Positions 52,088-60,120 of a stretch of 62,651 nt of DNA are shown piece by piece. Made by a program: the position numbers and the translations under genes. This DNA comes from an uncultured Senegalimassilia sp. Its GTDB lineage: Bacteria > Actinomycetota > Coriobacteriia > Coriobacteriales > Eggerthellaceae. The stretch covers positions 1-62,651 of the forward strand of contig NZ_CABQJR010000012.1 in NCBI RefSeq assembly GCF_902464545.1, read 5' to 3'. A model generated the notes under the pieces. It had not been told where the DNA came from, searched no databases, and saw only the letters and a list, made by a program, of their open reading frames with translations. Numbering within the stretch: the first letter of the stretch is position 1; every line of letters begins with the position of its first letter.

Positions 52088-52870
52088 TTAGCCCTCCTGG
52101 CCCTTCTCCGCATCGCGCTCGATAGCCGCGAGCATGTCGTCGTTGGCCAAAAGCTCGCGCGTGACGGGGCTTTGCGGATTGCCGAACACGGCTGCCGTAG
52201 CGCCCTCCTCAACGATGCGGCCGTGGTCGATGACGGCCACTCGGTTGCAAATCTTGCAGGCCACGGGCAGCGAGTGGGTGATGACCACCAGCGTGACGCC
52301 CAGCTCGCGGTTGATATCCTGCAGAAGCTGCAGGATGGAGGCGGTGGTGCGCGTGTCAAGGGCGCTGGTCGCCTCGTCGCAGAGCATGACCTTGGGGTTG
52401 TTGGCCAGCGCACGGGCGATGGCCACGCGCTGCTGCTGACCGCCGGAAAGCTGGCTGGGATAGCGCTCGGCAAGGTCGGCCAGGCCCACCAGCTCGAGCA
52501 GCTCCATGGCGCGTTTGCGGGCCGCCTCGCCCTTCTCGCCGCGAAGCTCGAGCGGGAAGGTGACGTTGCGCAAGACGGTGCGCTGCTGGAACAGGCTGAA
52601 GTTCTGGAAGATCATGCCCACCTGGCTGCGCAGCTCGAGCAGCGCGCGACCGGACAGGCCCGTGATATCGCGGCCGTCGTAGAGGATGGCGCCCTCGGTC
52701 GGTCGCTCGAGCAGGTTCAGGCAGCGGACGAGCGTGGATTTGCCGGCGCCCGAGGCGCCGATGATGCCGAACACGTCGCCATCGTTGATGGTAAGGTTCA
52801 CGTTGCGCAGCGCATGATGAGCGTTTTCGCCTTCGCCATACGTCTTGCACACGTGCTGCAATTGGATCAT
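52088..52870 (-). CDS. metN: methionine ABC transporter ATP-binding protein (260 aa)
   Basis: ATPase of the methionine importer. Walker A is GASGAGKSTLVRCLNLLERP, the signature LSGGQQQRVAIARAL, Walker B VMLCDEATSALD. The C-terminal NIL/ACT regulatory domain of E. coli-type MetN (about 100 residues) is missing, so methionine feedback of that kind is not expected. The ATG at 52870 is preferred to an in-frame GTG five codons earlier; the ribosome site GGGA is weak. Confidence 0.92.
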   Translation of the reverse strand: MIQLQHVCKTYGEGENAHHALRNVNLTINDGDVFGIIGASGAGKSTLVRCLNLLERPTEGAILYDGRDITGLSGRALLELRSQVGMIFQNFSLFQQRTVLRNVTFPLELRGEKGEAARKRAMELLELVGLADLAERYPSQLSGGQQQRVAIARALANNPKVMLCDEATSALDTRTTASILQLLQDINRELGVTLVVITHSLPVACKICNRVAVIDHGRIVEEGATAAVFGNPQSPVTRELLANDDMLAAIERDAEKGQEG

Positions 52871-53221
52871 ACGTTTCCCGATCACTTGGTTGGATACGAC
52901 GCAACGGGCGCCAAGAGCCCTATTTGCGCGCGCGAATGCGCAACTTCTAATAATAGGCGAAGCTCAAGCCGCGCACAAGGACGGCGTTTGCCGGGAAGCC
53001 CCCATCGCCCCGCCCGAGGCAGGAAACGCCGGCGATTCGCAAGAACCGCCGCACCTGGGGGCGTTTCAGCGCAACCACGCGGGGATCAGCGCGCCGTCGC
53101 TCCCGCCGTCGCGTTCGACAACGAAGGGCGAATCCGCAAGCCCCGCGAGCGCGGCCGGAGCGAATCCTACGGGGCTCGTGGGGGTTCGCTGTTCGCCGAG
53201 CACGGCGTGGCGCGGGCTTGG
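52871..53221. other. divergent region between metN and the glycosyltransferase
   Basis: On the leftward strand TTGTGC and TATTAT with 17 bases between (52978-52950) form a metN promoter, followed by a TTGCGC/GCGCAA hairpin (52924-52943) in the leader. No SAM or other riboswitch motif was recognised. The GC-rich part 53000-53220 is open in one frame with the next gene but has no coding look and no start signal. Confidence 0.45.
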
Positions 53222-53227
53222 TATACT
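53222..53227 (+). promoter_or_regulatory. -10 box of the glycosyltransferase gene, leaderless type
   Basis: TATACT ends seven bases before the ATG at 53235, and there is no ribosome binding site, so the message probably begins at the start codon. Confidence 0.6.
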
Positions 53228-53234
53228 TGCTTGT

Positions 53235-54548
53235 ATGAATACGCAAACCTACACACAGCGCGCCCAGGCGCGCCCGCGCCCCCGCATCGCCGTGATCACC
53301 ATGGGCGTCAAGCTCGGCGACGAGACGCGCGGCTACACGCGCTTCCGCGTCCTTTCCGAAATGCTCGTCGAGCAGGGCTTCGACGTGGACCTGATCACCT
53401 CGTCGTTCCAGCACTGGGAAAAGGCCCAGCGCGACACCTCGAAGACCTGCTATCAGGGCCTTCCTTACAACGTGGTGTTCATCGACGAGCCGGGCTACAC
53501 GCGCAACTTGGACCTGCAGCGCATCCGCAGCCACCGCGTGGCGGCGAAGAACCTGCGCGAGCGCTTCGAGCGCACCGCGGGCCGCTACTCGCTCATCTAC
53601 TCCGAGATCCCGCCCAACGACGTGGCGCGCGTGTGCGCGGAATACGCTTCCGAGCACAACATCCCCTATGTGGCCGATATCAACGACCTGTGGCCCGAGG
53701 CCATGCGCATGGTGGTGAACATCCCCGTGCTCAGCGATGTGGCGTTCTACCCGTTCGCCCGCGATGCAAAACGCGTCTACCAGCTGCTTTCCGGCGCCGT
53801 TGGAACCTCGGATGAGTACACGGCGCGCCCGGCGAAGGACCGCACGACGCCCTACCCCCATGCCACGGTGTACGTGGGCAACGACCTTGCGGCGTTCGAC
53901 GAGGGCGCTCGCGAGCACATGGCCGACGTGGTGAAGCCCGAGGGCGAGCTGTGGGCCGTCTACGCCGGCACGCTCGGCGCCAGCTATGATCTGGCAACCC
54001 TTATCAAGGCGGCGGCGTTGCTCGAGAAGCGCCGCGCGGCCCATAGCGCGCGCACTGCCGCAGCGGGAACCGCCAAGCGCCATCGCCCCTTCCCTCCCGT
54101 GAAGGTCAAGGTCTTAGGGGACGGCCCCGACCGGCAACGCCTCGAAGAGCTTGCCCGACAGGAGAACGCTCCCGTGGAGTTTTTGGGCTATCAGGACCAC
54201 GGCAGCATGGCCGCCTGGCTTCGCGCAAGCGACATAACCGTGAACTCCCTGGTGAAAAGCGCGGTCCAGAGCATCGTCACGAAAATCGGCGACTACCTTG
54301 CCTCCGGAAAGCCCATGATCAACACCGGATCTTCGCCGGAATTCCGCAACAAGGTGACCACCGACGGCTTCGGGCTGAACGTGGTGGCCGAAAACCCCGA
54401 GGCGCTCGCAGATGTGCTCGAGGAGCTGGCACGCAACCCATCGCTGCGCAAGATCATGGGAGCGCGCGGGCGCGCCGTGGCCGAGCGGGAGTTCGACCAG
54501 CGAACCTCATACCTTGCCATCGTGAATTTGCTACGCAATCTGATATAA
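53235..54548 (+). CDS. GT4-like glycosyltransferase (437 aa)
   Basis: Predicted retaining glycosyltransferase with GT-B fold, adding a sugar to a lipid-linked or protein glycan. N-terminal IAVITMGVKLGDETRGYTRF and a C-terminal donor site with KVLGDGPDRQRLEELA, EFLGYQDHGSMAAWLRASDI and SGKPMINTGSS are seen. No signal peptide. The frame is open 130 codons further up, but homology, the promoter box and lack of other sites fix the ATG at 53235. First of three genes for glycan assembly. Confidence 0.88.
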   Translation: MNTQTYTQRAQARPRPRIAVITMGVKLGDETRGYTRFRVLSEMLVEQGFDVDLITSSFQHWEKAQRDTSKTCYQGLPYNVVFIDEPGYTRNLDLQRIRSHRVAAKNLRERFERTAGRYSLIYSEIPPNDVARVCAEYASEHNIPYVADINDLWPEAMRMVVNIPVLSDVAFYPFARDAKRVYQLLSGAVGTSDEYTARPAKDRTTPYPHATVYVGNDLAAFDEGAREHMADVVKPEGELWAVYAGTLGASYDLATLIKAAALLEKRRAAHSARTAAAGTAKRHRPFPPVKVKVLGDGPDRQRLEELARQENAPVEFLGYQDHGSMAAWLRASDITVNSLVKSAVQSIVTKIGDYLASGKPMINTGSSPEFRNKVTTDGFGLNVVAENPEALADVLEELARNPSLRKIMGARGRAVAEREFDQRTSYLAIVNLLRNLI

Positions 54549-54642
54549 GCGCCGCGGTTTGCGTCATCATCGAATGAAAACCGCCTTGCGTCAGCATGCG
54601 TTCACGCGCCAGACGCTTAAGCCGGATAGCTAAGGAGATACC

Positions 54643-55926
54643 ATGTCCGAACAGATCCGCATACCGTTTTCCCCGCCCGATATCACCGAGGCGGAAATCG
54701 CCGAGGTCGCCGACGCGCTGAGAAGCGGATGGATCACCACGGGCCCGAAGACCAAGCAGCTTGAGCGCGAGCTGGCCGCCTTTTTGGACACGCCGCGCGT
54801 AGCCTGCCTGGGGTCGGCCACGGCCGCGCTCGAGTGCGCCCTGCGCGCGCTCGGCATCGGCCCGGGCGACGAGGTGATCACGAGCGCCTACACCTACACC
54901 GCCAGCTGCTCGCCCATCTGCCACGTGGGCGCGACGCCCGTGCTGTGCGACGTGGCGCCCGACAGCTACGAAATGGATTACGCGCAGCTGGAGAGGCTCA
55001 TCACCCCGCGTACGAAGGCCGTCATCCCCGTCGACCTAGGCGGCGTCATGTGCGATTACGACGCCCTGTTCGCCGCCATCGACGCCTTCGGCGGCGCTTT
55101 CACGCCCGCAAACGCCCGTCAGCAGGCCATCGGCCGCATCGCCGTGGTCACCGACGGGGCGCATGCGCTCGGCAGCGTGCGCCATGGCAAGCACGCAGGC
55201 CAGGTTGCCGACCTTACCACGTTCAGCTTCCATGCGGTGAAGAACTTCACCACGGCCGAAGGCGGCGCCGTCACCTGGCGCGAGGACCTGTTCGATCCCG
55301 ATGAGCTGTATCACGACTTCATGCTCATGTCGCTGCACGGCCAGTCCAAAGATGCGCTCGCCAAGACCAAGGCCGGCGCCTGGGAATATGATGTGGCCTT
55401 CCCTGGCTGGAAGTGCAACATGACCGACTTGCAGGCGGGTTTGGGCCTGGCGCAGCTACGCCGTTACCCGGGCATGCTCGCACGACGCCGTCAGATGGTC
55501 GCGCGATACACGCGCAACCTGGCCGACCTTGACGTGTCCATCCTGCAGCACTATCGCGCAGCCGACGGCTCCGACGCCTGCAACGCCGACGATGCCGCTG
55601 CGCGCGCCGACGTATACCAGGAGTCTTCGAGCGGCCATTTGATGCTCGTGCGCCTGAACGGTTGCGGGCGACAGCTGCGCGACCGCGCTATCGAGCTGAT
55701 GGCCGAGGACGGCGTTGCCACCAACGTGCATTACAAGCCCCTGCCGCTGCTCACGGCCTATCGCAACCTCGGGTTCGACATCGCCGACTTCCCCAATGCC
55801 CTGGCCCAATTCGAGAACGAGATTACCCTGCCGCTGCACACCAAGCTCACCGATGCGGACATCGACGAGGTATGCCGTTGCTTGCACCAGGCCATCTCGC
55901 AGGCGAAGGCGGAGGGTGCGCGCTGA
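54643..55926 (+). CDS. DegT/DnrJ/EryC1/StrS aminotransferase (427 aa)
   Basis: PLP enzyme that puts an amino group on a UDP- or dTDP-keto-sugar. IPFSPPDITEAEIAEVADAL, GSGTAALE-like LGSATAALECALRALGIGPG, the PLP Lys in FSFHAVKNFTTAEGG and the C-terminal NVHYKPLPLLTAYR are family marks; PglE and similar proteins are the nearest functional type by context. Compared with others it has an inserted stretch near FGGAFTPANARQQAIG. AAGGAGATACC precedes the ATG. Its stop shares a base with the next start. Confidence 0.9.
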   Translation: MSEQIRIPFSPPDITEAEIAEVADALRSGWITTGPKTKQLERELAAFLDTPRVACLGSATAALECALRALGIGPGDEVITSAYTYTASCSPICHVGATPVLCDVAPDSYEMDYAQLERLITPRTKAVIPVDLGGVMCDYDALFAAIDAFGGAFTPANARQQAIGRIAVVTDGAHALGSVRHGKHAGQVADLTTFSFHAVKNFTTAEGGAVTWREDLFDPDELYHDFMLMSLHGQSKDALAKTKAGAWEYDVAFPGWKCNMTDLQAGLGLAQLRRYPGMLARRRQMVARYTRNLADLDVSILQHYRAADGSDACNADDAAARADVYQESSSGHLMLVRLNGCGRQLRDRAIELMAEDGVATNVHYKPLPLLTAYRNLGFDIADFPNALAQFENEITLPLHTKLTDADIDEVCRCLHQAISQAKAEGAR

Positions 55927-56525
55927 TGTACGTACGCTTCGGAAAACGAATCTGGGACATCGTCATCGGGCTCATCGCGCTGCCGTTCGTGCTGCTCATC
56001 ATCGCGGTGCTCGCACCGATCATCAAGCTGGAAGATGGCGGCCCGGTGTTCTACAACGCGCCGCGCGTGGGCAAGGACGGCGTGGATTTCAAGATGTACA
56101 AGCTGCGCAGCATGCGCGTGAACGCCCCTGACCTGATCATGGAGGACGGCAGCACCTACAACGGCGCCGACGACCCCCGCATGACCAAGATCGGCGCGTT
56201 CATGCGAAAGACCAGCTTGGACGAGATGCCCCAGTTCTTCAATGTGCTGCTCGGCGATATGTCGGTTGTCGGCCCCCGCCCCGACCTGCGCCGCGAGACC
56301 GAACTCTACGAAGGCGAAGAGGGCCTGAAGCTGTCGGTGAAGCCCGGCATCACCGGTTACGCCGCCGTGTACGGCCGCAACTCCCTGCCCTGGAAGCAGC
56401 GCCTGTCGCTGGATGTGTACTACGTCAAGCACGTAAGCTTCCTGCTGGATGCGAAGGTGTTCTTCCGCACGTTCGCCACGGTGCTTGGGCAGGAGGGCAT
56501 CTACGTGGAGGAGGACGAGTCGTAA
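55926..56525 (+). CDS. membrane phosphoglycosyl transferase, PglC type (199 aa)
   Basis: Moves a sugar phosphate from its UDP form onto undecaprenyl phosphate and so starts a glycan. One N-terminal membrane-re-entrant helix (about 9-32), then KLRSMRVNAPD, the Asp-Glu catalytic pair in TSLDEMPQFFNVLLGDMS and VGPRPDL, and PGITGYA. The short size is that of the monotopic PglC kind and not the long WbaP kind. ATGA-type overlap with the aminotransferase. Together with it, the substrate is probably an amino sugar. Confidence 0.92.
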   Translation: MYVRFGKRIWDIVIGLIALPFVLLIIAVLAPIIKLEDGGPVFYNAPRVGKDGVDFKMYKLRSMRVNAPDLIMEDGSTYNGADDPRMTKIGAFMRKTSLDEMPQFFNVLLGDMSVVGPRPDLRRETELYEGEEGLKLSVKPGITGYAAVYGRNSLPWKQRLSLDVYYVKHVSFLLDAKVFFRTFATVLGQEGIYVEEDES

Positions 56526-56623
56526 CGCACGTTTCGCACCGCGCGCCATTGCTTCGTGAGAAGCGCGTTGCGGAGCTTGCCGTCGCTTCGCCGAAAGCGC
56601 TTCGCCAGCCTGCAAATAACGCG

Positions 56624-56668
56624 TATAATGCCGCAGAGACAATCGGGCCGGGCATGTTGCCCGGCCCG
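56624..56668 (+). promoter_or_regulatory. -10 box followed by a perfect hairpin
   Basis: TATAAT (56624-56629) and an 11-bp perfect stem (56644-56654 with 56658-56668) lie in the gap after the phosphoglycosyl transferase. With the terminator at 56704-56727 this could give a small RNA of about 95 bases; it may also be only a chance box before a terminator. Confidence 0.4.
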
Positions 56669-56703
56669 ACGCGCATAGGCGCCGACTATGCGCCCGCCAA
56701 ACG

Positions 56704-56727
56704 AAAAGCCGCCAGAGGGCGGCTTTT
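56704..56727. terminator. bidirectional terminator
   Basis: AAAAGCCGCC (56704-56713) pairs with GGCGGCTTTT (56718-56727). T-rich on both strands; serves the glycan operon and trpS. Confidence 0.9.
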
Positions 56728-56734
56728 CGTTTCC

Positions 56735-57778
56735 CTAGTACACCATGCCCATGGCTTCGCGTACTTCTTCCAAGGTTTGGTTCGCGATCTCGTTGGCGCG
56801 GCGATTGCCCTCGCGCAGGATGTCCTTCACGTAGTCCATGTCGCCCATAAGCTCCACACGGCGTTCGCGGATAGGAGCCAGGAAATCGTTCACGCTTTCG
56901 GTGACGTACTTCTTCAGCTGACCCGAACCGCCGTTGCCGATCTCCTCGGCGATCTCCTGCTCGCCGCGGCCGGTGCACAGCGACGCCGTGGTGATAAGCG
57001 CCGACACGCCGGGGCGATTGTCGGGATCGAAGGTGATGAAGCGCTCGGAGTCGGTCTGGGACTTCTTGATAAGCTTCGCCGTCTCCTCGGCCGTGGCCGA
57101 CAGGCTGATGGCGTTGCCGTAGCTCTTCGACATCTTGCGACCGTCAAGGCCGGGGATGAGCACGGCGTCGGTGAGCAGGCCTTCGGGCTCGGGGAACACG
57201 TGGCCGTAGCGCTCGTTGAAGCGGCGGGCGATCTGACGGGTTTGCTCGATATGCGGCAGCTGATCCTTGCCGACGGGCACGATGTTGCCCTTGCAGAACA
57301 GGATGTCGCAGGCCTGGTGCACGGGATAGGTGAGCAAAAGGCCGGTGAGCGCGTGGCCGGAGGCCTCCTGCTCGGACTTCACCGTGGGGTTGCGCTCAAG
57401 CTCAGCCTCGGTGCACAGGGAAAGGAACGGCAGCATGAGCTGGTTGAGCGCCGGCACCTGCGAGTGGGTGAAGATGATGGTCTTCTCCGGGTCGATGCCG
57501 CAGGCCAGGTAGTCGATAACCATGTTGTACACGTTGTCCTGGATGTTCGCCGTGGTGTCACGGTCGGTGATGACCTGGTAGTCCGCGATGATAATGCGGG
57601 AGGTGACGCCAAGGTTCTGCAGCGCCACGCGCTCGCGGATGGTGCCGAAGTAATGACCCAGATGCAGCCTGCCCGTGGGGCGGTCGCCCGTGAGCATGCA
57701 GTATTTGCCCGGGTTCACGGAAAGGTCGGCGCGAATCTCATCGCTACGTTTCTTGCTGGCTTCGAAGCTATCGCCCAT
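56735..57778 (-). CDS. trpS: tryptophanyl-tRNA synthetase (347 aa)
   Basis: Charges tRNA-Trp. The class I marks are GRLHLGHYFG (HIGH type) and GRKMSKSYGN (KMSKS). Length is usual. Homology and the GAGGG site place the start at MGDSFEASKK. TATACT at 57829-57824 is the likely -10 box. No T-box or trp leader was found before it. Confidence 0.95.
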   Translation of the reverse strand: MGDSFEASKKRSDEIRADLSVNPGKYCMLTGDRPTGRLHLGHYFGTIRERVALQNLGVTSRIIIADYQVITDRDTTANIQDNVYNMVIDYLACGIDPEKTIIFTHSQVPALNQLMLPFLSLCTEAELERNPTVKSEQEASGHALTGLLLTYPVHQACDILFCKGNIVPVGKDQLPHIEQTRQIARRFNERYGHVFPEPEGLLTDAVLIPGLDGRKMSKSYGNAISLSATAEETAKLIKKSQTDSERFITFDPDNRPGVSALITTASLCTGRGEQEIAEEIGNGGSGQLKKYVTESVNDFLAPIRERRVELMGDMDYVKDILREGNRRANEIANQTLEEVREAMGMVY

Positions 57779-57947
57779 TATGCCCTCACATTCATAGTTA
57801 GGCGGGAATTCAGTAGTTGTTCCAGTATAGCGCTTATGCCCGATGCGGGCGCGAACCATCTGAAGCCGTTTTCCAGCCGCAATGCAACCGCGACATCGAA
57901 ACGTGGCACAATGGGAACCACCCGCCAGACGAGAGAAGGAGCGCACC

Positions 57948-58586
57948 ATGGAAAACCCCCGCACCCTTGCATTCGCGCAAACGGCGCAAACCATCATCAA
58001 GCAGCTTGAGCGTCGCAACATGGAAGGCCATTACTGCGAAACCTCCGCCGATGCCGTGGAGCTCGTGCGCAAGCTGGTGCCCGCCGGCGCCTCCATCGCC
58101 TGGGGCGGCACGGAGACGTTCAAGGAAACGGGCGTGAAGTCCATGCTGGAAGCCGGCGATTACCGTATGATCGACCGCGCGAAAGCGACCACGCCCAAGG
58201 AAGCGCGTGAGATCTTGCTGCAGCACTTCGCCAGCGACTGCTTCTTCATGAGCGCCAACGCCATCACGCGCAAAGGCGAACTGGTCAACATCGACGGCAA
58301 CTCCAACCGCCTTGCCTGCCTGTTGCATGGCCCGCGTGAAGTATACGTGCTGGTGGGCATGAACAAGGTGGTGGAGGACGTGGACGCCGGCATCAAGCGC
58401 ATTCACACCATGGCATGCCCGCCGAACGCCGCGCGCCTGCACACGAATACGCCCTGCGAGCGCACGGGCGTTTGCGGCAACTGCCACGACGCCGGATGCA
58501 TGTGCTGCAACGTGGTGGTAACGCGCCACAGCCGCCAAGCCGGCCGCATCAAGGTGATCTTGATCGCCGAGGACCTTGGGTTCTAA
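57948..58586 (+). CDS. LUD-domain (LutC/YkgG family) protein (212 aa)
   Basis: Member of the lactate utilisation family; single-gene members like this are common in anaerobes and their role is unclear. AGASIAWGGTETFKETG, the DCFFMSANAITRKGELVNID stretch, NRLACLLHGPREVYVLVGMN and the Cys-rich NTPCERTGVCGNCHDAGCMC are conserved, then VILIAEDLGF ends it. The Cys set may hold metal or an Fe-S cluster. AGAAGGAG precedes the ATG. No LutA or LutB partner is near. Confidence 0.88.
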   Translation: MENPRTLAFAQTAQTIIKQLERRNMEGHYCETSADAVELVRKLVPAGASIAWGGTETFKETGVKSMLEAGDYRMIDRAKATTPKEAREILLQHFASDCFFMSANAITRKGELVNIDGNSNRLACLLHGPREVYVLVGMNKVVEDVDAGIKRIHTMACPPNAARLHTNTPCERTGVCGNCHDAGCMCCNVVVTRHSRQAGRIKVILIAEDLGF

Positions 58587-58626
58587 CTGTTAGTCGGTTA
58601 AGCGAAACTCACTGCGCATAAGCGAA

Positions 58627-58669
58627 GCAATGAAAATGCCGCCGGATATCCAGGCGGCATTTTCATTGC
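58627..58669 (+). terminator. terminator after the LUD gene
   Basis: A 17-bp perfect stem (58627-58643 with 58653-58669), its arm containing TTTT, 40 bases after the stop. The gap 58670-58848 shows nothing recognisable. Confidence 0.85.
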
Positions 58670-58848
58670 CCCCATGATTGCCCTTACTGCCAGATTTCGG
58701 CGGTGACCCGGCGACAAGATGAGGAATGCATGGCCAGCTATCCCATGGCGCGAGCACAACCCGCTGCCAACGAACCGCGCCGATTCCCAATACCGGAATG
58801 ATGCAAAAGAAAAGGCTAGGAGCAGCAAGCTCCTGGCCTTAAAAGTTT

Positions 58849-58923
58849 TGGTGGGCCCGCCCGGATTCGAACCGAGAACCAAAGGATTATGAGTCCCCTG
58901 CTCCACCGTTGAGCTACAGGCCC
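58849..58923 (-). tRNA. tRNA with CAT anticodon (Met, or Ile2 if modified)
   Basis: Cloverleaf read leftward: GGGCCTG paired with CGGGCCC (one G-U), anticodon loop CTCATAA, T-loop GGTTCGAATCC, and encoded CCA. The arm GGACTCATAATCC followed by TTTGG resembles the Ile2 type whose C34 is changed by TilS, but elongator Met cannot be excluded. It is not an initiator. Confidence 0.9.
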
Positions 58924-59104
58924 GCATTATCACGACGATGCTCGCTTTCGCGAAGCACCCCCTACCGCTTTCGAAGTATATGCGAAGCTCGGCAAGAAGC
59001 CGGCTTCGACGCATTTGAAGCATGCGGCATTTCCTGCAAGCTGCCTGCTGCCACCCGCCTGAAAGAAAAAGGCCGGAACCACTTGATTCCGACCTTGTCA
59101 TTCG

Positions 59105-59179
59105 TGGTGGTCGCTACAGGATTTGAACCTGTGACCCCCGCCGTGTGAAGGCGATGCTCTCCCGCTGAGCCAAGCGACC
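59105..59179 (-). tRNA. tRNA-Val (anticodon CAC)
   Basis: Read leftward: GGTCGCT paired with AGCGACC, anticodon loop TTCACAC, T-loop GGTTCAAATCC, A and encoded CCA. Reads GTG codons. Confidence 0.95.
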
Positions 59180-59369
59180 GTGTTGCGTACTTCGTAGCGC
59201 GCTCGATATATACTACGCGAAAGGACCCTACCACGCAACCCCTGATTTCAACTTTTTTGAAAAAGTTTGGTTGCAGGAATTCTCCGGTATACCTACAATC
59301 GAAATAGGGTTTCACTCGACCATTCTTGGTATGGCGTTTTACCCGACCCCTCCAACAGAAAGAAGAACT

Positions 59370-60026
59370 ATGAAGCAACGCCTAGCGCTACGCTGGTGCC
59401 TGCTTGCCATCGGGATCGTCGTCATGGCCGCAGGCATCGTCATCGTCACGAAATCGGCTACGGGAAACACCCCGATATCATCAACGGGATATGTGCTCAG
59501 CGTGGCCTTCCCCAGCGTCTCGTACGGCGTGTTCATGTTCTTCTGGAACCTCCTGCTGCTGCTTGGACAGGTGATCATCCTGCGCCGCCGATTCCAACCC
59601 TTGGCGTTGCTGCAGATTCCCATCAGCGTGCTGTTCAGCCTGAGCATCGATATGTTCGCAAGCCTGCTTTCCTGGTTTGCACCCGCGAACTACGTCGAAT
59701 CCCTGGGCATGCTCGCCCTCGGCATTCTCACGCTCGCAGCGGGCGTCTCGTGCACGGTCGTGGCGAACGTGGCCATGAACTGCGGAGAAGCCCTGGTTGC
59801 CGCCATCACCTCGAAAACCGGGTGGAACTTCGGCCACACCAAAGTCGGGTTCGATATCAGCTGTGTCATCATCGCCTGCGCGGTTTCGCTTGCCACCATG
59901 GGAAACGTGACGGGCGTCCGCGAAGGCACCGTGGCAGCGGCGGTTCTCACCGGGTTCGTGGTGAACTTCTTTGTGCGCTTGATGGGCGGGGTGCGCCCGC
60001 CCATCAAGATGGCAAGCAAGGCCTAG
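59370..60026 (+). CDS. YczE/YitT-like membrane protein (218 aa)
   Basis: Integral membrane protein with five or six hydrophobic segments between residues 8 and 205; function unknown (related YczE/YyaS proteins are found near regulators and peptide synthases). WCLLAIGIVVMAAGIVIVTK and FVVNFFVRLMGGVRPPI are recognisable. AAAGAAGAAC precedes the chosen ATG; TACAAT at about 59294 with TTGCAG 17 bases before is a fair promoter. Monocistronic. Confidence 0.82.
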   Translation: MKQRLALRWCLLAIGIVVMAAGIVIVTKSATGNTPISSTGYVLSVAFPSVSYGVFMFFWNLLLLLGQVIILRRRFQPLALLQIPISVLFSLSIDMFASLLSWFAPANYVESLGMLALGILTLAAGVSCTVVANVAMNCGEALVAAITSKTGWNFGHTKVGFDISCVIIACAVSLATMGNVTGVREGTVAAAVLTGFVVNFFVRLMGGVRPPIKMASKA

Positions 60027-60032
60027 CAAACA

Positions 60033-60070
60033 GCAGGGGCCTGAAAGCGATGCGGCTTTCAGGCCCCTGC
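60033..60070. terminator. bidirectional terminator
   Basis: A 16-bp perfect stem (60033-60048 with 60055-60070) between convergent genes. Confidence 0.88.
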
Positions 60071-60120
60071 CCTATATATTGCAAACTAAACGCCATATCG
60101 CCAGTTTGCCGATACCCTTG

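Noticed and set aside
52845..53234. 130-codon N-terminal extension of the glycosyltransferase
   Set aside because: No homology and no start signal; overlaps the metN start, and a promoter box lies just before the inner ATG.
57779..57947. T-box or attenuator before trpS
   Set aside because: No T-box core or specifier hairpin, and no Trp-rich leader peptide seen.
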